Part shown: positions 33,595-43,004 of the stretch, piece after piece
Position numbering within the stretch: position 1 is the first letter of the stretch
How the letters are laid out: each line of letters opens with the position of its first letter
DNA from: Bacillus sp. SORGH_AS_0510
GTDB taxonomy: Bacteria > Bacillota > Bacilli > Bacillales > Cytobacillaceae
NCBI RefSeq assembly: GCF_030818775.1
Contig: NZ_JAUTAU010000001.1
Coordinates: 2,794,001-2,858,000, forward strand
Length of the DNA stretch: 64,000 nucleotides
Reading direction: 5' to 3'
Notes under the pieces: model-generated
Told to the model about the DNA's origin: nothing
Database searches by the model: none
The model's input: only the letters and a program-made list of their open reading frames with translations
Position numbers and translations under genes: made by a program

Positions 33595-33965
33595 CAACTA
33601 TTCCTCCTCCTTAAAATGAAAAGATGATTTTTTTAACTACGTAACACTTCCCTTCCAAAAATTTATAAATAAGGTCAGATAGACACAGAAGACTGCAAAT
33701 AAAAAGGGAAATAAACTAGAATAAAGAATGAGAGAGCAAAGGAAACAATAAACGAAAGAATTTATGGGTAGGAAAAAAGATAGCTTAGGGAGGAAATATA
33801 AAATCAAATAGGAGAATTTATTAGTCATAAGCAATTATATCATTCACTTCAATAAATCGCCGCTAATCCAAATGGTTTTCACAAAATTGACAAGAGTATA
33901 TATGTAAGAAAAATTATAAAAAAAAAGCCAGACATGCTGGTACATGTCCGGTCAGGCAAATGTTT
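33595..33965. other. Intergenic stretch
   Basis: A 65-codon hydrophobic frame on the minus strand (33637-33834) has no ribosome binding site and a biased composition, so I do not call it. The only clear signal is the terminator hairpin at 33928. Confidence 0.5.
33928..33951 (-). terminator. Terminator of the GGACATG hairpin type, copy 2
   Basis: On the minus strand CCGGACATG pairs with CATGTCTGG over six bases and is followed by eight T residues. It lies just after the gene ending at 33966 on that strand. Confidence 0.85.
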
Positions 33966-34550
33966 CTATTTGGATGAGTGAATCGTGTTCAGCTCTTCTG
34001 CAATAAGATTAGAATGCGTTTGGCAAAAATACATAACCATATCAATGACTACTTTTGAAGAATACTCCAAGAAGTTCACCATGTAGTCTCTATTATCCGG
34101 ATGCAGGAATGTCCCTATAAATTCAACCAACAAATCGTTTACAATTTTGGTATGGAAATAAACACCTTCAGCATGGATTACTTGCTCTTTAATGTCCGAT
34201 CCTTGGTAAACTAACTGTTGAAACCGAGGCATATTTTCTTCAAGAAAATTAGTTTCTTCCACTTGTTTCGGAACATCCGCCATGACCGAATGGAAGATTT
34301 CTAGTGGGAAAAACTGTTCTTCTTCAATACACTGCGCTAGAAAAGAAATCGCCGTATTTGTATTTGCATATTGGAAGGTTACATACTTTAAGAGTTCCTC
34401 TAAATACTCTTCCTCAGAATCTACACCATCTCTTAATCTTATTAAAACCTTTTTAATTCCTTCTTCCCGCTCAACTTTATCCCAATGAGGCTGACTAATA
34501 AAAGCATGAAAAACTTCTGCTGTGTTTTTTGATAATAGTTCTAATGACAA
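33966..34550 (-). CDS. Hypothetical helical protein
   Basis: A 194-residue, mostly helical soluble protein, for example GIKKVLIRLRDGVDSEEEYLEELLKYVTF and FLEYSSKVVIDMVMYFCQTH. No motif, signal or membrane span is visible. The start is ATG at 34550 with a weak upstream site. It is followed by a strong terminator. I do not recognise the family. Confidence 0.6.
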   Translation of the reverse strand: MSLELLSKNTAEVFHAFISQPHWDKVEREEGIKKVLIRLRDGVDSEEEYLEELLKYVTFQYANTNTAISFLAQCIEEEQFFPLEIFHSVMADVPKQVEETNFLEENMPRFQQLVYQGSDIKEQVIHAEGVYFHTKIVNDLLVEFIGTFLHPDNRDYMVNFLEYSSKVVIDMVMYFCQTHSNLIAEELNTIHSSK

Positions 34551-35016
34551 TGTTTTCGACCCCTCTAATCGTTTTCGTATTTATGAATCAGCACAAGGTT
34601 AGTCTCATTACTAATTCTGTAAAATCTAATGCCAATATTTCAAAAATAGTAAAAGATTCTATCAATATACTTCACATTATAACTCAGACATCGAACGACA
34701 TAAACTTTAATTTTATCAATTACTTGATTACAGCCACATGAATGAATCACTTCTGCCATGTTTTTTATCATCAGTTGCCATGGAATTTCCACTTGTTGTC
34801 AACGCATTTGCCAATAGAAAAACTTTAGGGATAATGAATTGAAAAAGCCTAATCCTCCTATTTTTACTGAGGAATTAGGCTTTTGTTAAGCTTTCCGGCA
34901 CAGTATTGTTGTACTGCGTAGCAACCTACTTCATATTTTGGTCACTAACTTAATCCACTTATAACCATCCAGCATTTATAACAGAATTTTTTGTAAGTAT
35001 AATTAGATATACGAGT
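34551..35016. other. Intergenic region with terminator and a 17 bp motif
   Basis: It contains the terminator at 34842-34884 and the motif AGTATTGTTGTACTGCG at 34902-34918. This motif recurs exactly at 36139-36155. No gene is supported. Confidence 0.55.
34842..34884. terminator. Rho-independent terminator
   Basis: AAAAGCCTAATCCTC pairs with GAGGAATTAGGCTTTT with one bulge. T and A runs on both sides allow use in either direction. Confidence 0.8.
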
Positions 35017-35208
35017 CTACTTTTTGGGCTGATCAAGTGCTTGGTAAGCTACCTGATACTTTCCTCCATCCGCAACTTCTGAATGGTACAAGGCCTTGAG
35101 GGCATTGTTTTTCTCAAGACCATGCTCAGCCTTCAGTTCTTTAAAGCGTGTATGCAGTTCTTTATTTTCCTTAATTAGTTGTTGCATTTGCGATTTTAAA
35201 TACTTCAA
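35017..35208 (-). CDS. Small hypothetical coiled-coil protein
   Basis: A 63-residue protein: LKSQMQQLIKENKELHTRFKELKAEHG forms a coil, then a polar tail VADGGKYQVAYQALDQPKK. The start is a TTG at 35208, nine bases after AAGGAG. No family is recognised. It is 30 bases downstream of the YqxD-type gene in the same direction, probably in one unit. Confidence 0.6.
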   Translation of the reverse strand: MKYLKSQMQQLIKENKELHTRFKELKAEHGLEKNNALKALYHSEVADGGKYQVAYQALDQPKK

Positions 35209-35238
35209 AATATTTATCTCCTTTCTGAATTTCTGAGT

Positions 35239-35691
35239 TTAGCTTAAATTTTTACTAGAAATAACCTGTTTAAAAAGATCCCTAAATTGCTCCCGGTCTT
35301 CTGCTGTAAAAGGCTTTGGTCCCTTTGTTCGCTGTCCGCTTTTTCTAGCCATTGCACTTAAATAACGTGTTTGTAATAATTGGTCAATATTTTCATTTGT
35401 ATATCTAAATCCTTTATGGTGGAGAACGATAATTCCTTTTGCTAAACCTAGTGACGCAAGACCATAATCTTGCGTCACGATAATATCTCCTTTTTCCACT
35501 AACTTCACAATCCGATAATCTGCAGCATCTGCTCCAGAATCAACATAAATGGTTTTCACTCCTGATGGCTGTTCTGCATTAGAAAAATGAGAAAAGCTTG
35601 TAACAAGGATAACCGGAATTTTAAAATCCATTGCTTCTGCAATAATATTATCTTTCACCGGACAAGCATCTGCATCCACATAAATTTTCAT
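35239..35691 (-). CDS. yqxD: YaiI/YqxD-family protein (UPF0178, PIN-like)
   Basis: A 150-residue conserved protein of the YaiI/YqxD (DUF188) family, a PIN-like fold with unknown substrate. The acidic patches [30 protein letters not shown] and [18 protein letters not shown] and the end [13 protein letters not shown] are diagnostic, and the Asp residues would hold a metal ion. ATG at 35691 follows GGAGGG. Confidence 0.88.
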   Translation of the reverse strand: MKIYVDADACPVKDNIIAEAMDFKIPVILVTSFSHFSNAEQPSGVKTIYVDSGADAADYRIVKLVEKGDIIVTQDYGLASLGLAKGIIVLHHKGFRYTNENIDQLLQTRYLSAMARKSGQRTKGPKPFTAEDREQFRDLFKQVISSKNLS

Positions 35692-36272
35692 CTTTCCCTC
35701 CTGTTAAGAAGTTCGACTTACTATTTAACTTAATCTTTTTCAACTATAAAAGAGACTGGTGAATTTTGTTTAAAAATAATTAAGAGTTCTTCCTTTTGCT
35801 GTATTTTTATATCTTCATATTATACTTTATAGAATTTTGTTGGCAAATGTTCGTTCAATTGCCTACAAAATAGGTTGCTAAATCATCTGCTTTTATTAAA
35901 TCTCTAGGATACCTTAGAACTGAATACTTGATTATAATGTCACACACTTTATAAGTGTAAAAGAAAAAGGATAAATGACAGGATGATCACCTGTATACAT
36001 CTATCCTTTTTATACAACAAAAGACATCATTTACCACAATAACAATATTGTTTGTTGATCAACTCTCGCTCCCGTTTGTATAAGTACAATAGTTCACAAA
36101 TTTACTTTGCAAAGCGGTAACACTTTTAATAATTTCATAGTATTGTTGTACTGCGCACTTAACAATAAACCTCTAATGTAGGATTTGTATAAATAAAAAA
36201 ATGCGTAAGAAACTAAATAAACTAGACCAACAGCATTTAGTCTTTTCGAATTTAAGAGGTGTTAAAAAGATA
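35692..36272. other. Long intergenic region
   Basis: AT-rich, with one hairpin at 35964-36011 and the second copy of the 17 bp motif at 36139-36155. I see no open frame with a ribosome binding site and no known RNA family. Confidence 0.5.
35964..36011. terminator. Compound hairpin, likely terminator
   Basis: Outer arms AAAAAGGATA and TATCCTTTTT enclose an inner stem ACAGG / CCTGT. T and A runs lie outside. Confidence 0.6.
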
Positions 36273-36833
36273 ATGAAAAAGAAAATAATTATTTCTGATA
36301 GATGCAAAATTCATATGGAAGTTCATCAGAATGATTTCTTTTTTGATTGGGAAGAAGTGCTAAAGAGCTATGAGCAAGATGGCTATTTCGACCACCTTTC
36401 AAATCAATCAGAGAAACTCATTATTAATTCACCCGTACCCATTGGAATTTCAACATTGGTAAACACGGATGAGAATTCAGAAATCGTTTACGCTAAGCGT
36501 AAAGAGAGAAATTTATATACTAGGTTTGTTAAAAATAGAGAGGGCAGCATTACCAGTTCCTTTGTTGTAATCCTTAACAGAACCAGACATAACAACAATC
36601 AATACTTATTAGTCACTATGTTTCCCGGCAATGGGGCTTATAAAGAACCTGAAGATCCTAACATCAAAACAAAACGAGAACTCATCGAGTCTTTGCTTTT
36701 TTGGGAAAATCACGCTTTGGTGTTTGATAAAAGTACAATCGATTACAAAACAATCACTCCTGTATGTCCATATAAAGATCTTTATAGTGGACTTTCATTG
36801 AGTAATTTTAGAAGGTTGAAATCATATTTATAG
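36273..36833 (+). CDS. Hypothetical protein, possibly toxin-like
   Basis: A 186-residue soluble protein. The second half contains SSFVVILNRTRHNNNQYLLVTMFPGNGAYKEPED and later LLFWENHALVFD. The strand ending VT-MFPG is reminiscent of barnase/EndoU/colicin-like nuclease folds, but I cannot confirm the catalytic residues. ATG at 36273 has AAGAGGTG eleven bases upstream; the ATG at 36201 has no site. It stands alone in an AT-rich region. Confidence 0.5.
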   Translation: MKKKIIISDRCKIHMEVHQNDFFFDWEEVLKSYEQDGYFDHLSNQSEKLIINSPVPIGISTLVNTDENSEIVYAKRKERNLYTRFVKNREGSITSSFVVILNRTRHNNNQYLLVTMFPGNGAYKEPEDPNIKTKRELIESLLFWENHALVFDKSTIDYKTITPVCPYKDLYSGLSLSNFRRLKSYL

Positions 36834-37309
36834 ACCTTTTTTAAGTTCTTTATAGTTTTTCACAAAGTCTTCTATAATTGTAGATTTTTGCTGTACAGTA
36901 TGTGTCTACTACGTACTACAAGAGTTACCCTAAAATCAGTCCCGTCTCGTTTGCGCAAGGCTGGTCTTGTTTAATCAAATTTTTTTACATGATTGATACT
37001 CCAAACTTTAGATTTATTTTATTTATTCCTCCTATTACCAGTAATATTGCGGTGGTGACCGTCTTATTATTCTTTGTACACTTCATGTAATTGAAGTCGT
37101 ACATTTCAATGGCTGTAATTAATTACTCTTCATCTTCCTGGTAAATCTATATTAAACTGGTCACCCGCAAGAAGATTGGGATACTTCTTTATTAACCCCT
37201 GAAACAAATCCTCTGAATCCTATATACCAATTAATGGATAGGTTTTATATTGCTCCAAAAAAAATGCTCTCTGACATATTTGATGTCAAAGAGCAAACAA
37301 TCACACTAT
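36834..37309. other. Intergenic region
   Basis: AT-rich. A hairpin GCTCTCTGACAT / GATGTCAAAGAGC at 37265-37294 may terminate the remnant gene on the minus strand. The open frame at 36902 has no ribosome binding site and is not called. Confidence 0.5.
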
Positions 37310-38262
37310 TTATTTCACAACCTTCTCCCTTACCTCTTCAATCCTCAACAATTCCTTCACTTTCTGGTCAATCTTCTCAATCTCAGCCGATGAGTTCTTC
37401 CACCAGTTTCGACTCCAAATACGTTCGATTGTCCAGCCTCTGCTTTCAAGGAACCGTTGACGATAGACATCTCTTTCCTTGGCATTAGCCGAGCTATGAT
37501 ACATGGCTCCATCACATTCGATCCCCAAAATATACCTCGATGAATCATGCGGATGAATAATAGCCATGTCAATTCTATATCCTGACATCCCCACTTGAGT
37601 TGTTACATCGTATCCGAGATTTCTCAATTGATGGTAAACCTGTTCTTCAAATGGAGAGTCAAATTGCAATTCTTTTTCTTGCACATGTGTATTTACATTT
37701 TTATTTACTTCTTGCACAACAGCATTTATCTGTTCTACTTGTGCATGTGATACTGCTCTTACATATTTTAGATAAGCTTTTAATAATTTCGGACCCATCT
37801 GAGATGTATTAGCAACATTTAGTTCTTCCGGTTCAATACTAGAAACTACCGTGATTCCTTCTTTTGCCCGTGTGACGGCAACGTTTAGACGGTTCTCTCC
37901 ACCTTTTTGATTCAGCATCCCAAACCGATTATAAACCTTGCCTTCTTCATTCTTTGCATATGCAATTGAGAAGAGAATAATGTCCCTTTCATCCCCTTGG
38001 ACATTTTCAATAATTTTCACGAAAACACGCTCATCCAAATCTCTAGTTAACATTTGATTATAAACAGAACTGAATTCCTCATCTTCACTTACAAGCTTAT
38101 CAATCTGATCCTGGATTTTCGACTGTTGCTTAGAGTTAAAGGTAATGATCCCCACCGTTTATCCTGGTTGATTGATTAATATATCTTTCAAGATAGTAAC
38201 AATCTCAATCACTTCTACTTCATTTGACTGTATAATCCAACCTCCATTGACTTTTTTCTAGT
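37310..38262 (-). pseudogene. 3' remnant of an SF1 helicase with C-terminal MTES_1575-like endonuclease domain
   Basis: The frame begins in the middle of a helicase. GWIIQSNEVEVIEIVTILKDIL at about 38244-38179 is followed by an in-frame TAA (38164-38162) and then VGIITFNSKQQ. Later come VENVQGDERDIILFSIAYAKN and LNVAVTRAKEGITVVSS, the C-terminal motifs of superfamily 1 helicases of the DUF3320/DUF4011 type. The last 110 residues (FEEQVYHQLRNLGYDVTTQVG, YRIDMAIIH, ILGIECDGAMYHS) are a Vsr/MTES_1575-like PD-(D/E)XK nuclease. The N-terminal ATPase part is missing. A GTG at 38155 could still start a 281-residue product. Confidence 0.8.
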
Positions 38263-38304
38263 GAATGGCTGGTGGTTTTTTAAATGGAACCACATTGTTT
38301 TATT

Positions 38305-38317
38305 GGTGCCTGACACC
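38305..38317. repeat. Single GGTGCCTGACACC palindrome
   Basis: A 13 bp palindrome of the REP-like type, about 45 bases beyond the broken end of the helicase remnant. Only this intergenic copy is in the window, apart from an identical 13-mer inside the MarR gene at 12596. Confidence 0.5.
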
Positions 38318-38396
38318 ATAAAAAGATCAAAATTAAAAAATAATGACATTGTTAACTATTTTACATTATTTTTTGAACTTTCAAAATATAATAAAC

Positions 38397-39101
38397 CTAA
38401 GGAAATAGCATTTTATCATTAGCCAACTCAGCAAGCTCTTCAATATTATTAATCACATATAACTTTCCTTTTTTTACAATATATGAATGATCTTCCAGCC
38501 ATTTAATATTCTTTGCAATGGTTACCCTTGTAGTACCTAGCAAGTTTGCCATTTCTTGATGAGTAAAACTAATGGTTACTTGAACCTGTTTCTCACCTGT
38601 CCTTACGCCATATTGTAAAGATAGCTGAATGAAAGCTGCACAAACCCTTGGCAGGGCTTTCATATAGCTTAATTGTAAAGATTGCGAACACAAAAGCCGA
38701 TATTTTTTAGTAATAAGGTCAAGAGTTTGATGAATGTATTGCGGGTTTTTCGAAAGAAAGTCAAAAAAGGTTGGGATTGAAATTCTATGTAGTATTACTT
38801 CAGAAGCGGTTATTGCATTAGTAGCATAACGGGAGTCACCATTCAAAGAACACTCACCTAGTAGCCCATTTTTCCCGATAATTGTGAGCGCCTTTTCTTC
38901 TCCGTTTGGTGAAATCAAGAACAACCGAACGCGCCCAGATTCAATTAAATATATATAATGGCCAACTTCGTTTTGGTGGAAAATAGTTTCGTGCTTTTCA
39001 AATCTAATTTGTTCGGATTTTTGCTTTAATTCCTGCCATGTGAAAGGAAGATAGTCCAGCCAAGGATTGAGCAAATTGAACTCATTAACAATATCATTCA
39101 T
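38397..39101 (-). CDS. Crp/Fnr-family transcriptional regulator
   Basis: A 234-residue regulator. Residues 25-145 form a cyclic-nucleotide-binding-like beta barrel (ETIFHQNEVGHYIYLIESGRVRLFL, GLLGECSLNG). The C-terminal winged helix is FTHQEMANLLGTTRVTIAKNIKWLEDHSYI. It has no Fnr-type Cys cluster, so the ligand is unknown. ATG at 39101 follows GAGGTGAAGA. Its start is 37 bases from that of the divergent PLP enzyme, so it probably controls that gene and perhaps the neighbouring peptide operon. Confidence 0.88.
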   Translation of the reverse strand: MNDIVNEFNLLNPWLDYLPFTWQELKQKSEQIRFEKHETIFHQNEVGHYIYLIESGRVRLFLISPNGEEKALTIIGKNGLLGECSLNGDSRYATNAITASEVILHRISIPTFFDFLSKNPQYIHQTLDLITKKYRLLCSQSLQLSYMKALPRVCAAFIQLSLQYGVRTGEKQVQVTISFTHQEMANLLGTTRVTIAKNIKWLEDHSYIVKKGKLYVINNIEELAELANDKMLFP

Positions 39102-39138
39102 TTTCTTCACCTCATTTTGATATGAAAGGACTTTGCTT

Positions 39139-40266
39139 ATGGAAAATTTAGTAGGAATTAGATCGGAATTTCCCATCTTAGAAAAGAAAATCATACTTTC
39201 AAGTTGTTCACAAAGTGCAATTTCACGTAAGGTAATTGAAGCCATGGATGCATATAAAAATAGCTTAATAGAAGAAGGTATGTCTTGGGATGTTTGGATG
39301 GAACAGGTGAATAGCGCAAAGGTGAAATTCTCTGAACTTATTAACTGTAGACCTGATGAAGTAGCCATTTTATCTTCAGTTTCTGATTCTATTTCATCTA
39401 TATTACACTCATTAGATTTAAATATGCAAGAGGTTTGTGTAACAGAAATGGATTTTCCTTGTATTGGTCAAGCAGTATTGGCACAAAAAAGACTTCAAAA
39501 TTTTAAGATTACATTTATACCATCGGATAATAATGTCATACCACTTGAATACTATGAAGCATATATTTCTGAGAAAACAGGACTTACCTGTATTCCCCAT
39601 GTTTCCTATTACAATGGATTCAAACAAGATATTAAAGAAATCGCAAAAATTGCCCATAAAAAGGGATCTCTTCTTTTAGTAGATGCCTATCAGTCTGCCG
39701 GCAGTATGGAAATAGACGTTAAAGATATGGATATTGATATATTGGTAACGGGAATGCAGAAGTATCTTCTAGGGGTACCTGGCCTCTCATTCCTTTATGT
39801 AAAAAAAGAGATTTCGGAACAATTATCACCGTCGACCATTGGATGGTTTGGGCAGAAAAACCCTTTTGACTTTAATTTAAAATCATTGGAATTAGCTGAG
39901 TCCACGCAGCGATTTAATACTGGGACCCCTCCAGTGGTTAATGCTTATATCGCTGATGCAGCTCTTTCTCTCATTAATGAGATTGGGATCAAGGCAATAG
40001 AGCAGCATTTGAACAATTTATCATCTTATACTTTAGAAACGGCTACGCAAATGGGATTTCAGATTGCTAGTCCATTAGATTTACAAACGAAAGGTGCCAG
40101 CACAGCAATTTATATTAAGGATGCTAATAGGATTGAAAATTTATTGAAAGAGCAAGGCATCATTGTATCGGCCCGAAAAGATGTCATCCGTATCGCACCA
40201 CATATTTATAATACCAAAGAAGACATTTATGAAAGTTTAGCTCAATTAAGCCGTTTAACTTTGTAA
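39139..40266 (+). CDS. Class V aminotransferase-fold PLP enzyme
   Basis: A 375-residue PLP enzyme of the aminotransferase class V/cysteine desulfurase fold. Cofactor contacts appear as LLLVDAYQSAGSMEID (Asp to the pyridine nitrogen) and VTGMQKYLLGVPGLSFLY with the Schiff-base Lys. The start of the fold is ISRKVIEAMDAYKNSL. The product could be a desulfurase, kynureninase-like enzyme or aminotransferase; sequence alone does not decide. ATG at 39139 has GAAAGGA nine bases upstream. Confidence 0.85.
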   Translation: MENLVGIRSEFPILEKKIILSSCSQSAISRKVIEAMDAYKNSLIEEGMSWDVWMEQVNSAKVKFSELINCRPDEVAILSSVSDSISSILHSLDLNMQEVCVTEMDFPCIGQAVLAQKRLQNFKITFIPSDNNVIPLEYYEAYISEKTGLTCIPHVSYYNGFKQDIKEIAKIAHKKGSLLLVDAYQSAGSMEIDVKDMDIDILVTGMQKYLLGVPGLSFLYVKKEISEQLSPSTIGWFGQKNPFDFNLKSLELAESTQRFNTGTPPVVNAYIADAALSLINEIGIKAIEQHLNNLSSYTLETATQMGFQIASPLDLQTKGASTAIYIKDANRIENLLKEQGIIVSARKDVIRIAPHIYNTKEDIYESLAQLSRLTL

Positions 40267-40295
40267 TTCCCCCTATTATACTTATTGATTGAGTC

Positions 40296-40313
40296 TAGCC
40301 TAATATTAGGCTA
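40296..40313 (+). terminator. Terminator of the PLP enzyme gene
   Basis: The perfect palindrome TAGCCTAATATTAGGCTA, then a run of seven T a few bases on. Confidence 0.7.
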
Positions 40314-40335
40314 GCTATTTTTTTGAAATTAAAAA

Positions 40336-40357
40336 CGCACCTTTCAAAACAGGTGCG
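40336..40357 (-). terminator. Terminator of the peptide operon
   Basis: On the minus strand CGCACCT, an eight-base loop, AGGTGCG and then TTTTT. It lies 24 bases past the last gene of the operon. Confidence 0.85.
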
Positions 40358-40380
40358 CTCAATTTAATAATTGGGGATTA

Positions 40381-40857
40381 TTAAAGGTTCTGGCTTATCA
40401 TTATTTTTTGCTGTCCCTTCATATGAATGACTTTGCCAATTTCCTCAAGTTCTACCAAATCTTCTTCTACCACTCTTGCAAAAAGATTACCTGGAATCCA
40501 ACCAGCTGGAAAAAAGGTGCGTGCATCTTTTCCATAAAAAAGCCCAAAATCATAGATTGGAGTTGGAATTCCCCCCCATGCGTACTCAGGCATAAAGGTA
40601 AAAAGAATATCTCCTGGCTGAGGGAAACACGTTAGATTTTCTTTTGCTGGATCATGAAGAGATGTATCTTTACAAACATCTACTGGCAATTGGATAGAAA
40701 TTTCTTTCCCTGTATACATTGCATGCCTTCCGGTTGTATAAATAGGGTTCCCAAGCAATCTCATGAAAGCGGCACTTGTCGAAGGGGCCTTCTCATTTAA
40801 TACTCTTGCCTTGAGTGAAACATCTGAATCTAAAAAGGTAATCGTAAATGTATTCAA
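40381..40857 (-). CDS. DUF3830-family protein (cyclophilin-like fold)
   Basis: A 158-residue protein of the DUF3830 family. Signatures are NEKAPSTSAAFMRLLG near the start, GRHAMYTGKEI and the long loop QPGDILFTFMPEYAWGG, then IYDFGLFYG. The fold resembles cyclophilin-like small domains; the activity is unknown. DUF3830 genes are often found with peptide or amide catabolic genes, as here. It is the last gene of the operon, 14 bases after the FAD oxidoreductase. Confidence 0.8.
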   Translation of the reverse strand: MNTFTITFLDSDVSLKARVLNEKAPSTSAAFMRLLGNPIYTTGRHAMYTGKEISIQLPVDVCKDTSLHDPAKENLTCFPQPGDILFTFMPEYAWGGIPTPIYDFGLFYGKDARTFFPAGWIPGNLFARVVEEDLVELEEIGKVIHMKGQQKIMISQNL

Positions 40858-40871
40858 ATTATCTTTCCCTC

Positions 40872-42014
40872 CTATACCACACTCGGTTCAAAAATCAGCT
40901 GGTTATTTTTAAATCGCCGATAATTTAAACTTGAAACATCAATTTTTGGTGTTTGGTCAGCCACGATTGTAGCTACAGCCTCCCCAACCGCAGGTGACAT
41001 CATAAACCCATGACCGCTCATTCCCACCGCCTGATAATAACCTGGTAACCCATCTACACAACCCAAAATAGCCTGATGGTCCGGAGTACTGTCGTATGTA
41101 CCATCAACATGTGAATGGATGACAAGATCCGTAAGAGGCGGAAAAATTTCTGTACCGACTTCTGCAGCTCTTAACTGAAAATCAAACATATTAAACGGTG
41201 GCTGCAAGTCTTTTCCAAGATAACTTAAATAAATAGTCCCATCGGTTAATTGTTTGGCTGCAAACCCCATTTCAAATGAAATAAGCAGGGGCTCAAGAAT
41301 TCGTTCTGAAACTCGATTGGTATATAAAATTCGTCTTACTTCAAAATTAATAGGCAAATCTACGTCAGCAGTTTTTGCTAATGCTTTAGAACCCAATCCA
41401 GCCGCATTCACGACTTTATCACAAGTAATGCTCCCACGATTTTTACAATAAACTCCCTTAACCACGCCATTCTCTACAATGATTCGCTCCACATCATCAT
41501 TTATGAATTGAACACCTTTCCGCTTTGCAGCTGTCGCAAAGCTATGCGTAACATGATAGGCATCATCTGCGAACCCATCGGTTTCACAAAAGGAAGCTGC
41601 AATGAAACTTGATTCGTTAATACCTGGTACAATTTCTTTTGTTTCTAAAGGGGATAAAAACTTAGTAGGGATTCCAAGTGAGTTTTGTAATGCCACACTC
41701 TGAGCATATTTCCTTTTTGCCTCTTCGGAATGGAACGTATATAGGTATCCAACTTCTCTAAATTTTATTTCATGCTCTGGCTCAAGAAATTCATTAATAT
41801 TTCTAAAAAACTCTGTTGATGCTTTAGACATGATACAGTTAATTTCTGTACCCCACTGCTGCCTGACACCCCCTGGGCAAATCCCGGTGATATCTGATGC
41901 TATTCCAGCTTTATCAATAACTAATACATTTGAATATCCTTTTTCGGTGAGAAAATAAGAGATGGAACAGCCAATGATTCCGGCTCCAACAATAATGACA
42001 TCGTAATTTTTCAT
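40872..42014 (-). CDS. FAD-dependent oxidoreductase (DAO family)
   Basis: A 380-residue flavoprotein of the D-amino acid oxidase/sarcosine oxidase beta type. The N-terminal dinucleotide fold is YDVIIVGAGIIGCSISYFL. The FAD-binding C-terminal part reads GYYQAVGMSGHGFMMSPAVGEAVA. It would oxidise an N-alkyl or D-amino acid, perhaps one released by the operon peptidases, but that is inference. ATG at 42014 has GGGAGAG upstream. It is expressed with the dipeptide transporter genes. Confidence 0.85.
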   Translation of the reverse strand: MKNYDVIIVGAGIIGCSISYFLTEKGYSNVLVIDKAGIASDITGICPGGVRQQWGTEINCIMSKASTEFFRNINEFLEPEHEIKFREVGYLYTFHSEEAKRKYAQSVALQNSLGIPTKFLSPLETKEIVPGINESSFIAASFCETDGFADDAYHVTHSFATAAKRKGVQFINDDVERIIVENGVVKGVYCKNRGSITCDKVVNAAGLGSKALAKTADVDLPINFEVRRILYTNRVSERILEPLLISFEMGFAAKQLTDGTIYLSYLGKDLQPPFNMFDFQLRAAEVGTEIFPPLTDLVIHSHVDGTYDSTPDHQAILGCVDGLPGYYQAVGMSGHGFMMSPAVGEAVATIVADQTPKIDVSSLNYRRFKNNQLIFEPSVV

Positions 42015-42035
42015 ACTACTCTCCCTTTCTAGGAT

Positions 42036-43004
42036 TTAACGAAGATGACACGCAACCCAGTGGCCATTTCCTGTATCCTTTAGTTCTGGAGATATCGACA
42101 TGCATTCCTCCATAACGTATGGACAACGAGTATGGAACCGGCAGCCTTCAGGTGGATTCACTGGACTCGGGATATCCCCATTTAAGATAATCCGTTGCCT
42201 TTTTAATTTGGGGTCTGGTCTTGGGATGGCAGACAATAACGCTTTTGAATACGGGTGTTTAGCATTGTCGAAAAATTCATCACGATCCGCGATCTCTACT
42301 ATTTTCCCTAGGTACATGACAGCAATCCGGTTTGAAATATGCTTAACGACACCTAGATTATGTGTGATGAATAAGTATGTTAAACCATATTTCTTTTGAA
42401 GGTCTTGAATAAGATTTAATACCTGTGCTTGTACAGATACATCAAGTGCCGATACAGGTTCATCCATAATAATTAGTTTTGGATTTACAGCTAATGCCCT
42501 TGCAATACCGATTCTTTGCCGCTGGCCGCCAGAAAATTCATGCGGATACCGATCGATATAGGCATGGTTTAATCCTACATCCTGCATAATTTGCTTAACT
42601 CTTTCTTTTCGTTCTTTTTTAGATATGTCTAAATGGATAGACATTGGTTCTTCCAGAATTTGCTCTACCTTTAAGCGAGGATTTAGTGAGGCATATGGGT
42701 CCTGAAATACAATTTGCATATCCTTTCTTTTTTGTTTTAAATTTTTGGATGTGAGTGCTCGAATGTCCTCATTCTCAATTAGAATTCGTCCTTCGGTTGC
42801 CTCGATTAATCGAAGAATTACCCTGCCTGCAGTTGACTTTCCACACCCAGACTCACCAACAAGTCCCAGCGTTTCACCTTTATCTATATGAAAGCTTATA
42901 TCATCCACTGCCTTTACAACGCTCGTTGACTTCGTAATTAGCTTATCTCCCTCGACAGGAAACCACTTTTTAAGATTTTCCACCTGTAGCAATTTCTCTG
43001 CCAT
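42036..43004 (-). CDS. dppF: Dipeptide/oligopeptide ABC transporter ATPase, DppF type
   Basis: A 322-residue ATPase energising peptide import. Walker A is GLVGESGCGKST, the signature is FSGGQRQRIGIARAL and Walker B is PKLIIMDEPVSALD. The C-terminal oligo_HPY extension with PSPVNPPEGCRFHTRCPY (a four-Cys iron-sulfur or metal site) is present. ATG at 43004 follows GGGGGAT. The start overlaps the end of the DppD gene by 35 bases. The 43 upstream codons in frame are not part of the protein. Confidence 0.92.
   Translation of the reverse strand: MAEKLLQVENLKKWFPVEGDKLITKSTSVVKAVDDISFHIDKGETLGLVGESGCGKSTAGRVILRLIEATEGRILIENEDIRALTSKNLKQKRKDMQIVFQDPYASLNPRLKVEQILEEPMSIHLDISKKERKERVKQIMQDVGLNHAYIDRYPHEFSGGQRQRIGIARALAVNPKLIIMDEPVSALDVSVQAQVLNLIQDLQKKYGLTYLFITHNLGVVKHISNRIAVMYLGKIVEIADRDEFFDNAKHPYSKALLSAIPRPDPKLKRQRIILNGDIPSPVNPPEGCRFHTRCPYVMEECMSISPELKDTGNGHWVACHLR

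Noticed and set aside
33637..33834. 65-codon hydrophobic frame
   Set aside because: No ribosome binding site, composition driven by A/T-rich DNA, no supporting context.
36902..37090. 62-codon plus-strand frame with a hydrophobic end
   Set aside because: No ribosome binding site and no sign of coding bias; it lies in an AT-rich gap.
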